This document shows, piece by piece, positions 1 to 5,991 of a stretch of DNA of 7,953 nucleotides. Position 1 is the stretch's first letter, and each line of letters opens with the position of its first letter. Source of the stretch: DATLGD01 sp035540755 (lineage in GTDB: Bacteria; Actinomycetota; Actinomycetes; Mycobacteriales; SCTD01); NCBI GenBank assembly GCA_035540755.1, contig DATLGD010000068.1, positions 1-7,953 of the forward strand. The letters are read 5' to 3'. The notes under the pieces are model-generated. The model had not been told where the DNA came from. It did not search any database and worked only from the letters and a program-made list of their open reading frames with translations. A program made the translations under genes and the position numbers.

Positions 1-108
1 GCTGCTGCGCGGCCGGCCCAGCCGCGCCCGCAGCAGCAGCCGGCGCAGCCCCCGCGCCGCACCGTGGTGTTCGAGGACGAGCTCGACGTCCCCGACTTCC
101 TCAAGTAG
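1..108 (+). pseudogene. ftsZ: inverted duplicate of the ftsZ 3' end, carrying the true C-terminus and stop
   Basis: Plus-strand frame 1 reads the tail of FtsZ: a Gln/Pro-rich stretch, then RRTVVFEDELD, then VPDFLK and TAG at 106-108. VPDFLK is the usual end of actinobacterial FtsZ, the peptide bound by partners such as SepF. It lies opposite in orientation to the ftsZ body at 118-1275, and the shared part is identical in DNA. No start codon or independent gene context is seen. I read this as the real ftsZ end attached in the wrong orientation, not as a second gene. Residues encoded by the first 11 bases do not match the ftsZ body at the corresponding place. Confidence 0.85.
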
Positions 109-1275
109 GTGGCGGGCGTCGAGCTCGTCCTCGAACACCACGGTGCGGCGCGGGGGCTGCGCCGGCTGCTGCTGCGGGCGCGGCTGGGCCGGCGGCGGCT
201 GCGGAGCCCGCTGCTGCTGCGCGGCCGGCTGCGGCGGCCGCTGTGCCTGCGGCTGCTGCTGCGCCGCGGTGAGGTCGACCGTGGCCGGTGCCACCCGGCG
301 GCTCTCGATCCGGCGCACCGGCGTGGGCGCGCCGGCGTCGAAGCCGGCGGCGATGACGGTGACCCGCACCTCGTCACCGAGCGCGTCGTCGATGACCGCA
401 CCGAAGATGATGTTGGCGTCGGGGTGGGCGGCGTCGGCGACCAGCTGGGCCGCCTCGTTGATCTCGAACAGGCCGAGGTCGCTGCCGCCGGAGATGTTGA
501 GCAGCACCCCGTGCGCGCCGTCCATGCTGGCCTCGAGCAGCGGGCTGGCGATGGCCATCTCCGCGGCCACCGCGGCGCGGTCGTCGCCGCGGGCGTGGCC
601 GATGCCCATGAGTGCGCTGCCGGCGTTGGTCATGACGCTCTTGACGTCGGCGAAGTCGAGGTTGATCAGGCCCGGGGTCGTGATGAGGTCGGTGATGCCC
701 TGGACACCGGACAGCAGGACCTGGTCGGCGCTCTTGAAGGCGTCCATGACGCTGACGTTGCGGTCGCTGATCGACAGCAGCCGGTCGTTCGGGATGACGA
801 TGAGGGTGTCGACCTCGGCCCGCAGGGCGTCGATGCCCTCCTCGGCCTGGTGGGCGCGCCGGCGGCCCTCGAAGGAGAACGGCCGGGTGACGACGCCGAT
901 GGTGAGCGCGCCGAGCCCGCGCGCCACGCTCGCGACGACAGGCGCACCGCCGGTGCCGGTGCCGCCGCCCTCGCCGGCGGTGACGAAGACCATGTCGGCG
1001 CCCTTGAGCACCTCCTCGATCTCGTCGCGGTGGTCCTCGGCGGCCTGCCGGCCGACATCGGGCGCCGCGCCGGCGCCGAGACCCCGGGTGAGCTCGCGGC
1101 CGATGTCGAGCTTGACGTCGGCGTCGCTCATGAGCAGCGCCTGCGCGTCGGTGTTGATCGCGATGAACTCGACGCCCTTGAGGCCTGCCTCGATCATGCG
1201 GTTGACGGCGTTGACACCACCACCGCCGATGCCGACGACCTTGATGACGGCCAGGTAGTTCTGCGGGTTGGCCAC
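1..1275 (-). CDS. ftsZ: cell division GTPase FtsZ (3' end disrupted by an inverted duplication)
   Basis: FtsZ is the tubulin-like GTPase that polymerises into the cytoplasmic Z ring and recruits the divisome. The start is GTG at 1275-1273, with a purine-rich GAGAGGG at 1292-1286 about ten bases upstream, and gives MANPQNYLAVIKVVGIGGGG. Visible motifs are the nucleotide-binding GGGGVNAVNRM (17-27), the tubulin signature GGGTGTGG (103-110), NDRLL (163-167) and the T7 loop NLDFADV (205-211). From about residue 318 a Pro/Gln/Ala-rich linker leads to the acidic RTVVFEDELD (377-386). Homology stops at residue 386 (position 118). Actinobacterial FtsZ normally ends ELDVPDFLK, but here the frame continues as ARHLLEEVG and stays open to base 1. 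That extension is the reverse complement of ftsZ's own end, so it should not be taken as native protein. The normal product would be about 392 residues. Identity is certain; the recorded 3' end is almost surely wrong. Confidence 0.95.
   Translation of the reverse strand, partial: MANPQNYLAVIKVVGIGGGGVNAVNRMIEAGLKGVEFIAINTDAQALLMSDADVKLDIGRELTRGLGAGAAPDVGRQAAEDHRDEIEEVLKGADMVFVTAGEGGGTGTGGAPVVASVARGLGALTIGVVTRPFSFEGRRRAHQAEEGIDALRAEVDTLIVIPNDRLLSISDRNVSVMDAFKSADQVLLSGVQGITDLITTPGLINLDFADVKSVMTNAGSALMGIGHARGDDRAAVAAEMAIASPLLEASMDGAHGVLLNISGGSDLGLFEINEAAQLVADAAHPDANIIFGAVIDDALGDEVRVTVIAAGFDAGAPTPVRRIESRRVAPATVDLTAAQQQPQAQRPPQPAAQQQRAPQPPPAQPRPQQQPAQPPRRTVVFEDELDARHLLEEVGDVELVLEHHGAARGLRRLLLRARLGRPRSS
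12..193. repeat. 77-bp perfect inverted repeat with 28-bp spacer (fold-back)
   Basis: Bases 12-88 are the exact reverse complement of bases 117-193. The first mismatched pairs are 11/194 on the outside and 89/116 on the inside. The spacer 89-116 holds the codons for VPDFLK, the TAG stop and the eight bases GTGGCGGG. The arms encode the FtsZ linker end and RTVVFEDELD. A perfect 77-bp stem with a short loop would be unstable in most bacteria, and it sits at the end of the sequence. A template-switch chimera from amplification or assembly is therefore the simplest explanation. Confidence 0.95.
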
Positions 1276-1356
1276 GGGGCTGGATCCCTCTCGTCGGGTG
1301 GGTTGCGGGGCGGAGCGGCGACGGGCTCCGGGGGCTGCCGGGGACCGGTGCGGGTC

Positions 1357-1373
1357 GAGGGTGCCGAACCCTC
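1357..1373 (-). promoter_or_regulatory. small hairpin in the ftsZ leader
   Basis: On the minus strand GAGGGT (1373-1368) pairs perfectly with ACCCTC (1362-1357) around a 5-base loop. An alternative pairing of TCGAGG (1381-1376) with CCTCGA is also possible, so two structures could compete. No T tract follows and it lies about 80 bases before the ftsZ start, so it is more likely a leader structure or operator-like dyad than a terminator. Confidence 0.35.
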
Positions 1374-1398
1374 TACCTCGACTGAACGGTTAGAGTTA

Positions 1399-1404
1399 TG
1401 TCAA
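1399..1404 (-). promoter_or_regulatory. TTGACA box upstream of ftsZ (possible second promoter)
   Basis: A perfect TTGACA lies at 1404-1399, in an AT-richer island (TAACTCTAACC follows directly). No good -10 box lies 16-19 bases downstream. The nearest TANNN element, TAGAGG at 1375-1370, is 23 bases away, which is too far for a normal promoter. It may be a -35 with a weak partner, or a regulator site. Confidence 0.3.
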
Positions 1405-1421
1405 CCTGCTGACAGCGCGGG

Positions 1422-1451
1422 ACGCTACGGGCGCCGGGATCGGCAGGTCAA
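1422..1451 (-). promoter_or_regulatory. candidate ftsZ promoter P1 (TTGACC-18-TAGCGT)
   Basis: On the minus strand, TTGACC (1451-1446) is followed after 18 bases by TAGCGT (1427-1422). This fits the housekeeping sigma pattern of actinobacteria (TTGACN, 17-18 bases, TANNNT). Transcription would start near 1415, about 140 bases before the ftsZ start codon. The call rests on pattern only. Confidence 0.5.
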
Positions 1452-1511
1452 CCGACTGCCCCGGCGTGTCGCGAACGCAACCCGTTTCGAGCCCGAGCCC
1501 GAACGCGAGGG

Positions 1512-2612
1512 TCAGGCGGACGGCGGGCGCGGGACCTCGGTCGAGCGCTTGTCGAGGTACATCGCCTCGTCGGCGCGGCGCAGCAGCGTGCGGGGGTCGT
1601 CCTCTCCCCCGCCGCTCCAGGCGGTGCCGACGCTGACGCCGACCGAGACCGGACCGGAGCCGCGGACCTCGACCGGCGCCGTCACCGCCGCCCGGAGCCG
1701 CCGCTCGACCGGCGCCAGGTCGCCGACCTCCGCCGCCTCGACGAGGACGACGAACTCGTCGCCGCCGAGGCGGGCGACGGTGTCGGAGGGGCGGACCGCG
1801 GCGGCGAGCCGCCCCGCCACACCACGCAGCACGGCGTCGCCGGCGTCGTGGCCGTACCGGTCGTTGACGGCCTTGAAGCCGTCCAGGTCCAGGAAGAGCA
1901 CTCCGGTGCCACCGCCGGTGCGGGCGTCCCTCGACAGCGCCGCCCGCAGCCGCTCCTCCAGCAGCCCGCGGTTGGCCAGCCCGGTGAGCGGGTCGCGCAC
2001 GGCGCGCTCGGACAGCACCGCAGCGAGGTCGCGAAGGTCCTGCTCCGCCCGCCGCCGCTCGGTGATGTCCTGGGCACTCACCGCGAACCACGCCGGCCGG
2101 CCCTCGTCGTCCGGGACGACGGTGACGCCGTGCAGCACCCACCGCACCCGACCGTCGGCGTGCAGGTACCGCTGCTCGGTCTGCAGGGGGTCCGACGCCC
2201 CGTCGAGCAGCTCCTCCGGAGCGTCGTCGACGGATCGGTCGTCCGGGTGGAGCACCGCGGTGAACGACACCCCGACGAGGTCCTCGGGAGGGTGGCCGAC
2301 CAGCTGGGCGTACGTCTCGTTCACCCGCACGTACCGACCGGACAGGTCGGCGAGCGCCAGGCCGATCCGGGCCTGCTCGAAGAAGGTCGCGAACACGTCC
2401 GGGCTCGCCGTCAGCTGCTCCATGGTCGCGCGGGCCGCGCGGGCGCGGTCCTCGCTCGGTGTGGGAGCAGGCTCCGCCGGCACGCCGGACGGCGAGGCGG
2501 GATCGAGCGGCGGGGACAGCGTGGCCTCCTCGGGCCGGCGCAGGTCAGGACGGTGGAGGTCCTTCCCGGGCGGGCGGCGCCGACCCGTCCGAGGTGGTGA
2601 CGTGCGGGGCAC
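1512..2612 (-). CDS. PAS-GGDEF diguanylate cyclase
   Basis: Predicted soluble diguanylate cyclase that makes c-di-GMP from two GTP. Numbering is from the GTG at 2612. Residues 1-65 are a Pro/Arg-rich, probably disordered leader. A PAS domain spans about 66-190, from FATFFEQARIGLALADLSG to a PAC-type end at DITERRRAE. A short linking helix (about 185-205) leads to the GGDEF domain at about 206-358. Key motifs are RDPLTGLANR (206-215), the metal-binding stretch LDLDGFKAVND (241-251), the intact active-site GGDEF (283-287), and RPSD (274-277) five residues before it, a good match to the RxxD inhibitory site. No EAL domain and no membrane segment are visible. The ending MYLDKRSTE is slightly divergent from the usual MYxAK. 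Start is uncertain: GTG 2612 has no strong ribosome site, CTG 2519 has GAGGAGG five bases upstream, and ATG 2423 would still keep the whole PAS domain. It lies just after ftsQ on the same strand, so co-transcription is likely. The PAS ligand is unknown. Confidence 0.9.
   Translation of the reverse strand: MPRTSPPRTGRRRPPGKDLHRPDLRRPEEATLSPPLDPASPSGVPAEPAPTPSEDRARAARATMEQLTASPDVFATFFEQARIGLALADLSGRYVRVNETYAQLVGHPPEDLVGVSFTAVLHPDDRSVDDAPEELLDGASDPLQTEQRYLHADGRVRWVLHGVTVVPDDEGRPAWFAVSAQDITERRRAEQDLRDLAAVLSERAVRDPLTGLANRGLLEERLRAALSRDARTGGGTGVLFLDLDGFKAVNDRYGHDAGDAVLRGVAGRLAAAVRPSDTVARLGGDEFVVLVEAAEVGDLAPVERRLRAAVTAPVEVRGSGPVSVGVSVGTAWSGGGEDDPRTLLRRADEAMYLDKRSTEVPRPPSA
2525..2531 (-). promoter_or_regulatory. 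strong Shine-Dalgarno GAGGAGG inside the cyclase leader
   Basis: GAGGAGG at 2531-2525 is the best ribosome-binding match near the 5' end of the cyclase gene. The bases after it are CCACG, then an in-frame CTG codon at 2519-2517 (residue 32 of the longer reading). The spacing suits initiation at CTG, which would remove the low-complexity leader. No ATG, GTG or TTG sits at proper distance in frame, so either a rare CTG start is used or the match is chance in GC-rich DNA. Confidence 0.4.
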
Positions 2613-2639
2613 CTGCGTGGTTCCAGAGCAGGACCGGTC

Positions 2640-3428
2640 TCACCGGCGCACCACGATGCCGGGCGCGCTGACGTCGAAGACCGTGCCCTCCATGCCGAGC
2701 AGCGCCTGCAGCGCGGCGGACTTGGCAGCGGCCTCGCCGGGCCCGCCCCAGACCACGGTGCGGCCGTCGGTGAGCTCGATCTGCACGTCCGCCGCGCTGC
2801 CGGCGCGGATCACGGCGGCCTGCTCGCGCACCTCGGCCGGGACCTCGCCCAGCACGGTGAGCGCTGCGCGCGTGGCGGGGTCGTCCGGCCCCGGCGCGGC
2901 GACCTCCAGCCGCGGCACCCCCGCCGGCAGGGCCGGCTCCCTGGCGAAGCCGACCCCGGCGGCGTCGACCAGGAGCGCGCCGTCCCCGCCGACGATCCCC
3001 ACCTCAGGCGTGCGCTCGGTGACCTGCAGCCGCAGCGTCGACGGCCACACCCGGCGCACCCGCACGTCCTGCGCCGGGGGCAGGACGGCCCGCACCCGGT
3101 CGGCGACGTCGGCGACGTCGATCCGGGCGAGCGGCGTCCCGTCCTCGACGGCGGCCGCCGCGACGACGTCGGCGGGGGCCAGTCGGTCGGTGCCGGCGAC
3201 CTCCACCTGCGAGACGGCGAGCACCGGGGAGAGCAGGACCAGCCAGGCGAGGGCGGCCACCGGCACGAGCACCGCGAGGGCTGCCAGCACGCGGCGCAGG
3301 CGGGCGCGGCGGCGCGCGGACCGCTCCTGGCTGCGGCGGGCCGCCAGCCGCGGCGCCGCGGCCACGACACCGGGACGCCCGCCCGGCGTCGGCGGAGCCG
3401 GCCGGCGCGGCCGCGACGGCGCGGTCAC
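2640..3428 (-). CDS. ftsQ: cell division protein FtsQ (POTRA domain)
   Basis: FtsQ (DivIB family) is a bitopic membrane protein that links early and late divisome proteins through the FtsQ-FtsL-FtsB subcomplex. The 262-residue product has a basic, Pro-rich cytoplasmic N-terminus (1-46), one membrane helix (about 47-67, VLAALAVLVPVAALAWLVLL), a POTRA domain (about 72-140, from VSQVEVAGTDRLAPADVV to WPSTLRLQVTERTP) and a distal FtsQ domain to the end. WPSTLRLQVTER matches the conserved end of the family's POTRA domain. The start GTG 3428-3426 overlaps the murC stop as GTGA and has GGAGGGG at 3440-3434. Length is normal for actinobacteria. It is followed by the cyclase gene instead of directly by ftsZ. 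Confidence 0.93.
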   Translation of the reverse strand: MTAPSRPRRPAPPTPGGRPGVVAAAPRLAARRSQERSARRRARLRRVLAALAVLVPVAALAWLVLLSPVLAVSQVEVAGTDRLAPADVVAAAAVEDGTPLARIDVADVADRVRAVLPPAQDVRVRRVWPSTLRLQVTERTPEVGIVGGDGALLVDAAGVGFAREPALPAGVPRLEVAAPGPDDPATRAALTVLGEVPAEVREQAAVIRAGSAADVQIELTDGRTVVWGGPGEAAAKSAALQALLGMEGTVFDVSAPGIVVRR

Positions 3429-4870
3429 GAGCGCCCCTCCGCTCCGGAGCCGGCCCGCTCCGGCCCGGCGTCGCCGCCGAGCAGGCGCAGGACCTCGGGA
3501 CCGACGAGGGTCACGTCACCAGCACCCAGGGTCAGCACCAGGTCACCCGGCCGCGCTCGCCCGGCCAGTGCGCCGGGCACCGCCGACCAGGACGGCTCGA
3601 AGGCGACCCGCTCGGCCGGCAGCGGGACCGCCGCGGCGACGGTGGCACCGGTGGCGCCGGGCACCGGCTCCTCCCCCGCGGCGTAGACCTCCATGACCAC
3701 CACCTCGTCGGCCAGCGCCAGCGCCTCGCCGAAGGCGCGCGCGAAGGCGAGGGTGCGGCTGTAGCGGTGCGGCTGGAAGGCCACGACGAGCCGGCCGCTG
3801 CCGGCGACCTCCCGCGCCGCGTGCAGCTGCGCCACCAGCTCGGTCGGGTGGTGGGCGTAGTCGTCGTAGACCCGCACGCCGCCGACCGAGCCCTTGAGCT
3901 CCATCCGGCGCCGCACGCCGGTGAAGCCGGCCAGGCCGTCGACCAGCCGGTCCTCGGGCAGCCCGAGACCGAGCCCGGCGAGCAGGGCCGCGCCGGAGTT
4001 GAGAGCGAGGTGCCGGCCCGGCACGGACAGGGCCACCGGGGTCAGCCGGCGGCCGTTGAGCACCGGCTCGTAGCGGCTGGTGGACCCGCTGACGGTGAGC
4101 GAGTGCAGCCGCAGGTCGGCGTCGTCCCCCGTGCCGTAGGTGCGCACGTCGACGCCGCGGCTGCGAGCGGTGGCGGCCAGCCGCCGGGACCCGGGGTCGT
4201 CGGCGCAGGCGACCAGGAAGCCGTCGTCGTCGATGGTGTCGACGAAGTCCTCGAAGGCCCGGAACACGGCGGCCTCGTCGCCGTAGTGGTCGAGGTGGTC
4301 AGCCTCGGCGTTGGTGATGACCGCCGCGTGCGGGTGGTAGGCGAGGAAGGAGCCGTCGCTCTCGTCGGCCTCCACCACGAACAGGTCACCGGTGCCGTGG
4401 TGGGCGTTGCTGCCGGCCTCGTTGAGGTCGCCGCCGATGGCGAACGACGGGTCGACGCCGCAGCGCTGCGCGGCGACGGTGAGCATGGAGGTGGTCGTGG
4501 TCTTGCCGTGCGTGCCGGCGACGGCCACCCCGCGCCGCCCGACCATGAGCGCGGCCAGCGCCTCGGCGCGCGGCACGACGGCCAGGCCGCGACGGCGCGC
4601 TGCGGCGACCTCGGGGTTGTCCTCGCGGATGGCCGTGGACACCACGACGGTACGGGCGCCCTCGACGTGCGCCCCGTCGTGGCCGACGAACACCCTCGCT
4701 CCCAGGGCGCGCAGCGCCGCGACGGTGCGCGAGTCCTTGGCGTCGCTGCCGCTGACCGCCGCGCCACGGGCCAGCAGCACCCGGGCGATGCCGCTCATGC
4801 CGGCACCGCCGATGCCGACGAGGTGGACGGACGACAGATCCGGCAGGGCGCTGCGCGGGTCGGGGCTCAC
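3425..4870 (-). CDS. murC: UDP-N-acetylmuramate--L-alanine ligase MurC
   Basis: Cytoplasmic ATP-dependent ligase that adds L-alanine to UDP-MurNAc, the first step of stem-peptide synthesis. The 481-residue product shows the N-terminal UDP-binding fold with GIGGAGMSGIA (19-29), the ATP P-loop AGTHGKTTT (118-126), EADESDGSF (167-175), ITNAEADHLDHY (185-196), and the C-terminal DDYAHHPTE (336-344) and FQPHRYSR (365-372), all typical of MurC rather than MurD, E or F. The chosen start is GTG 4870-4868, which overlaps the murG stop as GTGA, follows GGGGGAGG about ten bases upstream, and gives a normal N-terminus (MSPDPRSALPDLSSVHLVGIGG). The same frame stays open upstream to 6109 through the murG region, but that stretch encodes no recognisable protein. 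The stop overlaps ftsQ. Confidence 0.97.
   Translation of the reverse strand: MSPDPRSALPDLSSVHLVGIGGAGMSGIARVLLARGAAVSGSDAKDSRTVAALRALGARVFVGHDGAHVEGARTVVVSTAIREDNPEVAAARRRGLAVVPRAEALAALMVGRRGVAVAGTHGKTTTTSMLTVAAQRCGVDPSFAIGGDLNEAGSNAHHGTGDLFVVEADESDGSFLAYHPHAAVITNAEADHLDHYGDEAAVFRAFEDFVDTIDDDGFLVACADDPGSRRLAATARSRGVDVRTYGTGDDADLRLHSLTVSGSTSRYEPVLNGRRLTPVALSVPGRHLALNSGAALLAGLGLGLPEDRLVDGLAGFTGVRRRMELKGSVGGVRVYDDYAHHPTELVAQLHAAREVAGSGRLVVAFQPHRYSRTLAFARAFGEALALADEVVVMEVYAAGEEPVPGATGATVAAAVPLPAERVAFEPSWSAVPGALAGRARPGDLVLTLGAGDVTLVGPEVLRLLGGDAGPERAGSGAEGRS
3434..3440 (-). promoter_or_regulatory. Shine-Dalgarno GGAGGGG of ftsQ inside murC
   Basis: GGAGGGG ends five bases before the ftsQ GTG start and lies within the last codons of murC. 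It fixes the ftsQ start and suggests that ribosomes can load here as well as re-initiate from murC through the GTGA overlap. Confidence 0.6.
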
Positions 4871-5991
4871 GACGCCTCGGCCTCCCCCGCTGCGGCGCGC
4901 AGCACCATCTCGGCCAGTGCCCGGTCGGCGTCGCGCGAGCCGTGCCGGGCAGCCGCGGCGCTCATCCGCTCCAGCTTGGCGGGGTCGCGCAGCAGCGGCA
5001 GCACCTGGCTGCGCACGCGGGCGGCGTCGAAGTCGGCGTCGGCGATCAGCAGGCCGCCGCCGGCGTCGACGACGGGCCGCGCGTTGAGCGCCTGCTCGCC
5101 GTTGCCGATCGGCAGCGGCACGTAGACCGCGGGCAGGCCGACGGCCGACAGCTCCGCGCAGGTCATCGCACCGGCCCGGCACACGGCGAGGTCCGCGGCG
5201 GCGTAGGCGAGGTCCATGCGGTCGACGTAGGGCAGCACGTGGTGGGTGGCCGGGGCGGCGCCCTGGCCTGCGCCGAGCTCGCGCCGGACGAGGTCGGCCT
5301 GCTTGGGGCCGGCGACGTGCAGGACGTGCACGCCGGCAGCCGCGAGGTCGCGGGCGGCGCCGGTGAGCGCCCGGTTCAGGCGCTGGGCGCCCTGCGAGCC
5401 GCCGGTGACGAGCAGGACCCGGCCCTCGGCCGGAAGACCGAACGCCTCGCGCGCCTCGGCGCGCGCCGCGGCCCGGTCCAGGGTCGCGATCTGCGGGCGC
5501 AGCGGGATGCCGAGGACGCTCGCGCCCGACAGGCCGCTGCCCTCGACCGCCGCGGCGACGTGCGGGGTCAGCCGGGCGCCGATGCGGTTCGCCAGGCCGG
5601 CCCGGGCGTTGGCCTCGTGCACGACGACCGGTGTGCCGCGCCGGCGTGCGGCCAGGTAGGCCGGCAGGGCGACGTAGCCGCCGAAGCCGACCACGACGTC
5701 GGCCTCGACCCGGTCCAGGTGCGCGCGGGTGCGCTTCACCGCGCGGGCCAACCGGGTCGGCACCCGCAGCAGGTCCAGGGTGGGCCGGCGCGGCAGCGGG
5801 ACGCGCGGGACCTCGGCCAGCTCGTATCCGCGAGCCGGGACCAGCCGGGCCTCGAGCCCGGTGGCGGTGCCGAGGGCGGTGACGACGGCGTCCGGGCGCA
5901 GCCGGCGGACGGCGTCGGCGAGGGCGAGCGCGGGCTCGACGTGGCCGGCGGTGCCGCCGCCGGCCACGACGACGCTGATCGGGCGGGTCAC
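4867..5991 (-). CDS. murG: UDP-GlcNAc:lipid I N-acetylglucosaminyltransferase MurG
   Basis: Peripheral membrane GT-B glycosyltransferase (family GT28) that transfers GlcNAc from UDP-GlcNAc to lipid I, giving lipid II on the inner face of the membrane. The 374-residue product has the N-terminal Gly-rich loop AGGGTAGHVEPALALA (10-25) with the conserved His17, GFGGYVALPA (102-111), HEANARAGLANR (125-136), the second Gly-rich loop GGSQGAQRLN (197-206), and the donor-site segment CRAGAMTCAEL (271-281) with Glu280, followed by NGEQALNA (297-304). The start is GTG 5991-5989, overlapping the ftsW stop as GTGA. No clear ribosome site precedes it, so translational coupling to ftsW is the likely way it is initiated. 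The frame is open farther upstream through ftsW (to 7503), but that is an out-of-frame shadow. Confidence 0.97.
   Translation of the reverse strand: MTRPISVVVAGGGTAGHVEPALALADAVRRLRPDAVVTALGTATGLEARLVPARGYELAEVPRVPLPRRPTLDLLRVPTRLARAVKRTRAHLDRVEADVVVGFGGYVALPAYLAARRRGTPVVVHEANARAGLANRIGARLTPHVAAAVEGSGLSGASVLGIPLRPQIATLDRAAARAEAREAFGLPAEGRVLLVTGGSQGAQRLNRALTGAARDLAAAGVHVLHVAGPKQADLVRRELGAGQGAAPATHHVLPYVDRMDLAYAAADLAVCRAGAMTCAELSAVGLPAVYVPLPIGNGEQALNARPVVDAGGGLLIADADFDAARVRSQVLPLLRDPAKLERMSAAAARHGSRDADRALAEMVLRAAAGEAEAS

Larger units (their letters stand above)
1276..1511 (-). promoter_or_regulatory. ftsZ upstream region, probable promoter-bearing leader
   Basis: This 236-base gap separates the diguanylate cyclase stop from the ftsZ GTG, and is the only sizeable non-coding stretch in the window. 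It is locally less GC-rich around 1382-1404 (reading TTGACATAACTCTAACC on the minus strand) than anything near it, which is typical of promoter DNA in such genomes. It contains the two TTGAC boxes and the hairpin listed separately. I see no small ORF or RNA gene in it. An own promoter for ftsZ is expected, because FtsZ is needed in far larger amounts than the upstream enzymes. Confidence 0.7.

Noticed and set aside
12..193. The long inverted repeat as a transcription terminator or programmed inversion element
   Set aside because: The arms are coding sequence of ftsZ itself, the stem is perfect over 77 bp, no T tract follows, no recombinase gene is nearby, and it lies at the sequence edge. A duplication artefact fits better.
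2613..2639. Possible terminator between ftsQ and the cyclase gene
   Set aside because: The gap is only 27 bases. The short palindrome GACCGGTC just after the ftsQ stop is too small and lacks a T tract.
109..3696. A 1195-codon open frame on the plus strand, antisense to ftsZ, the cyclase gene, ftsQ and part of murC
   Set aside because: It is Arg/Ala/Gly-rich low-complexity translation with no recognisable domain, and lies opposite well-identified genes. Stop codons are rare in antisense frames at this GC content. Its GTG start follows directly after the fold-back TAG.
3767..5125. Plus-strand open frame of 452 codons opposite murC
   Set aside because: Antisense shadow with low-complexity Val/Gly/Ala/Asp-rich translation and no domain.
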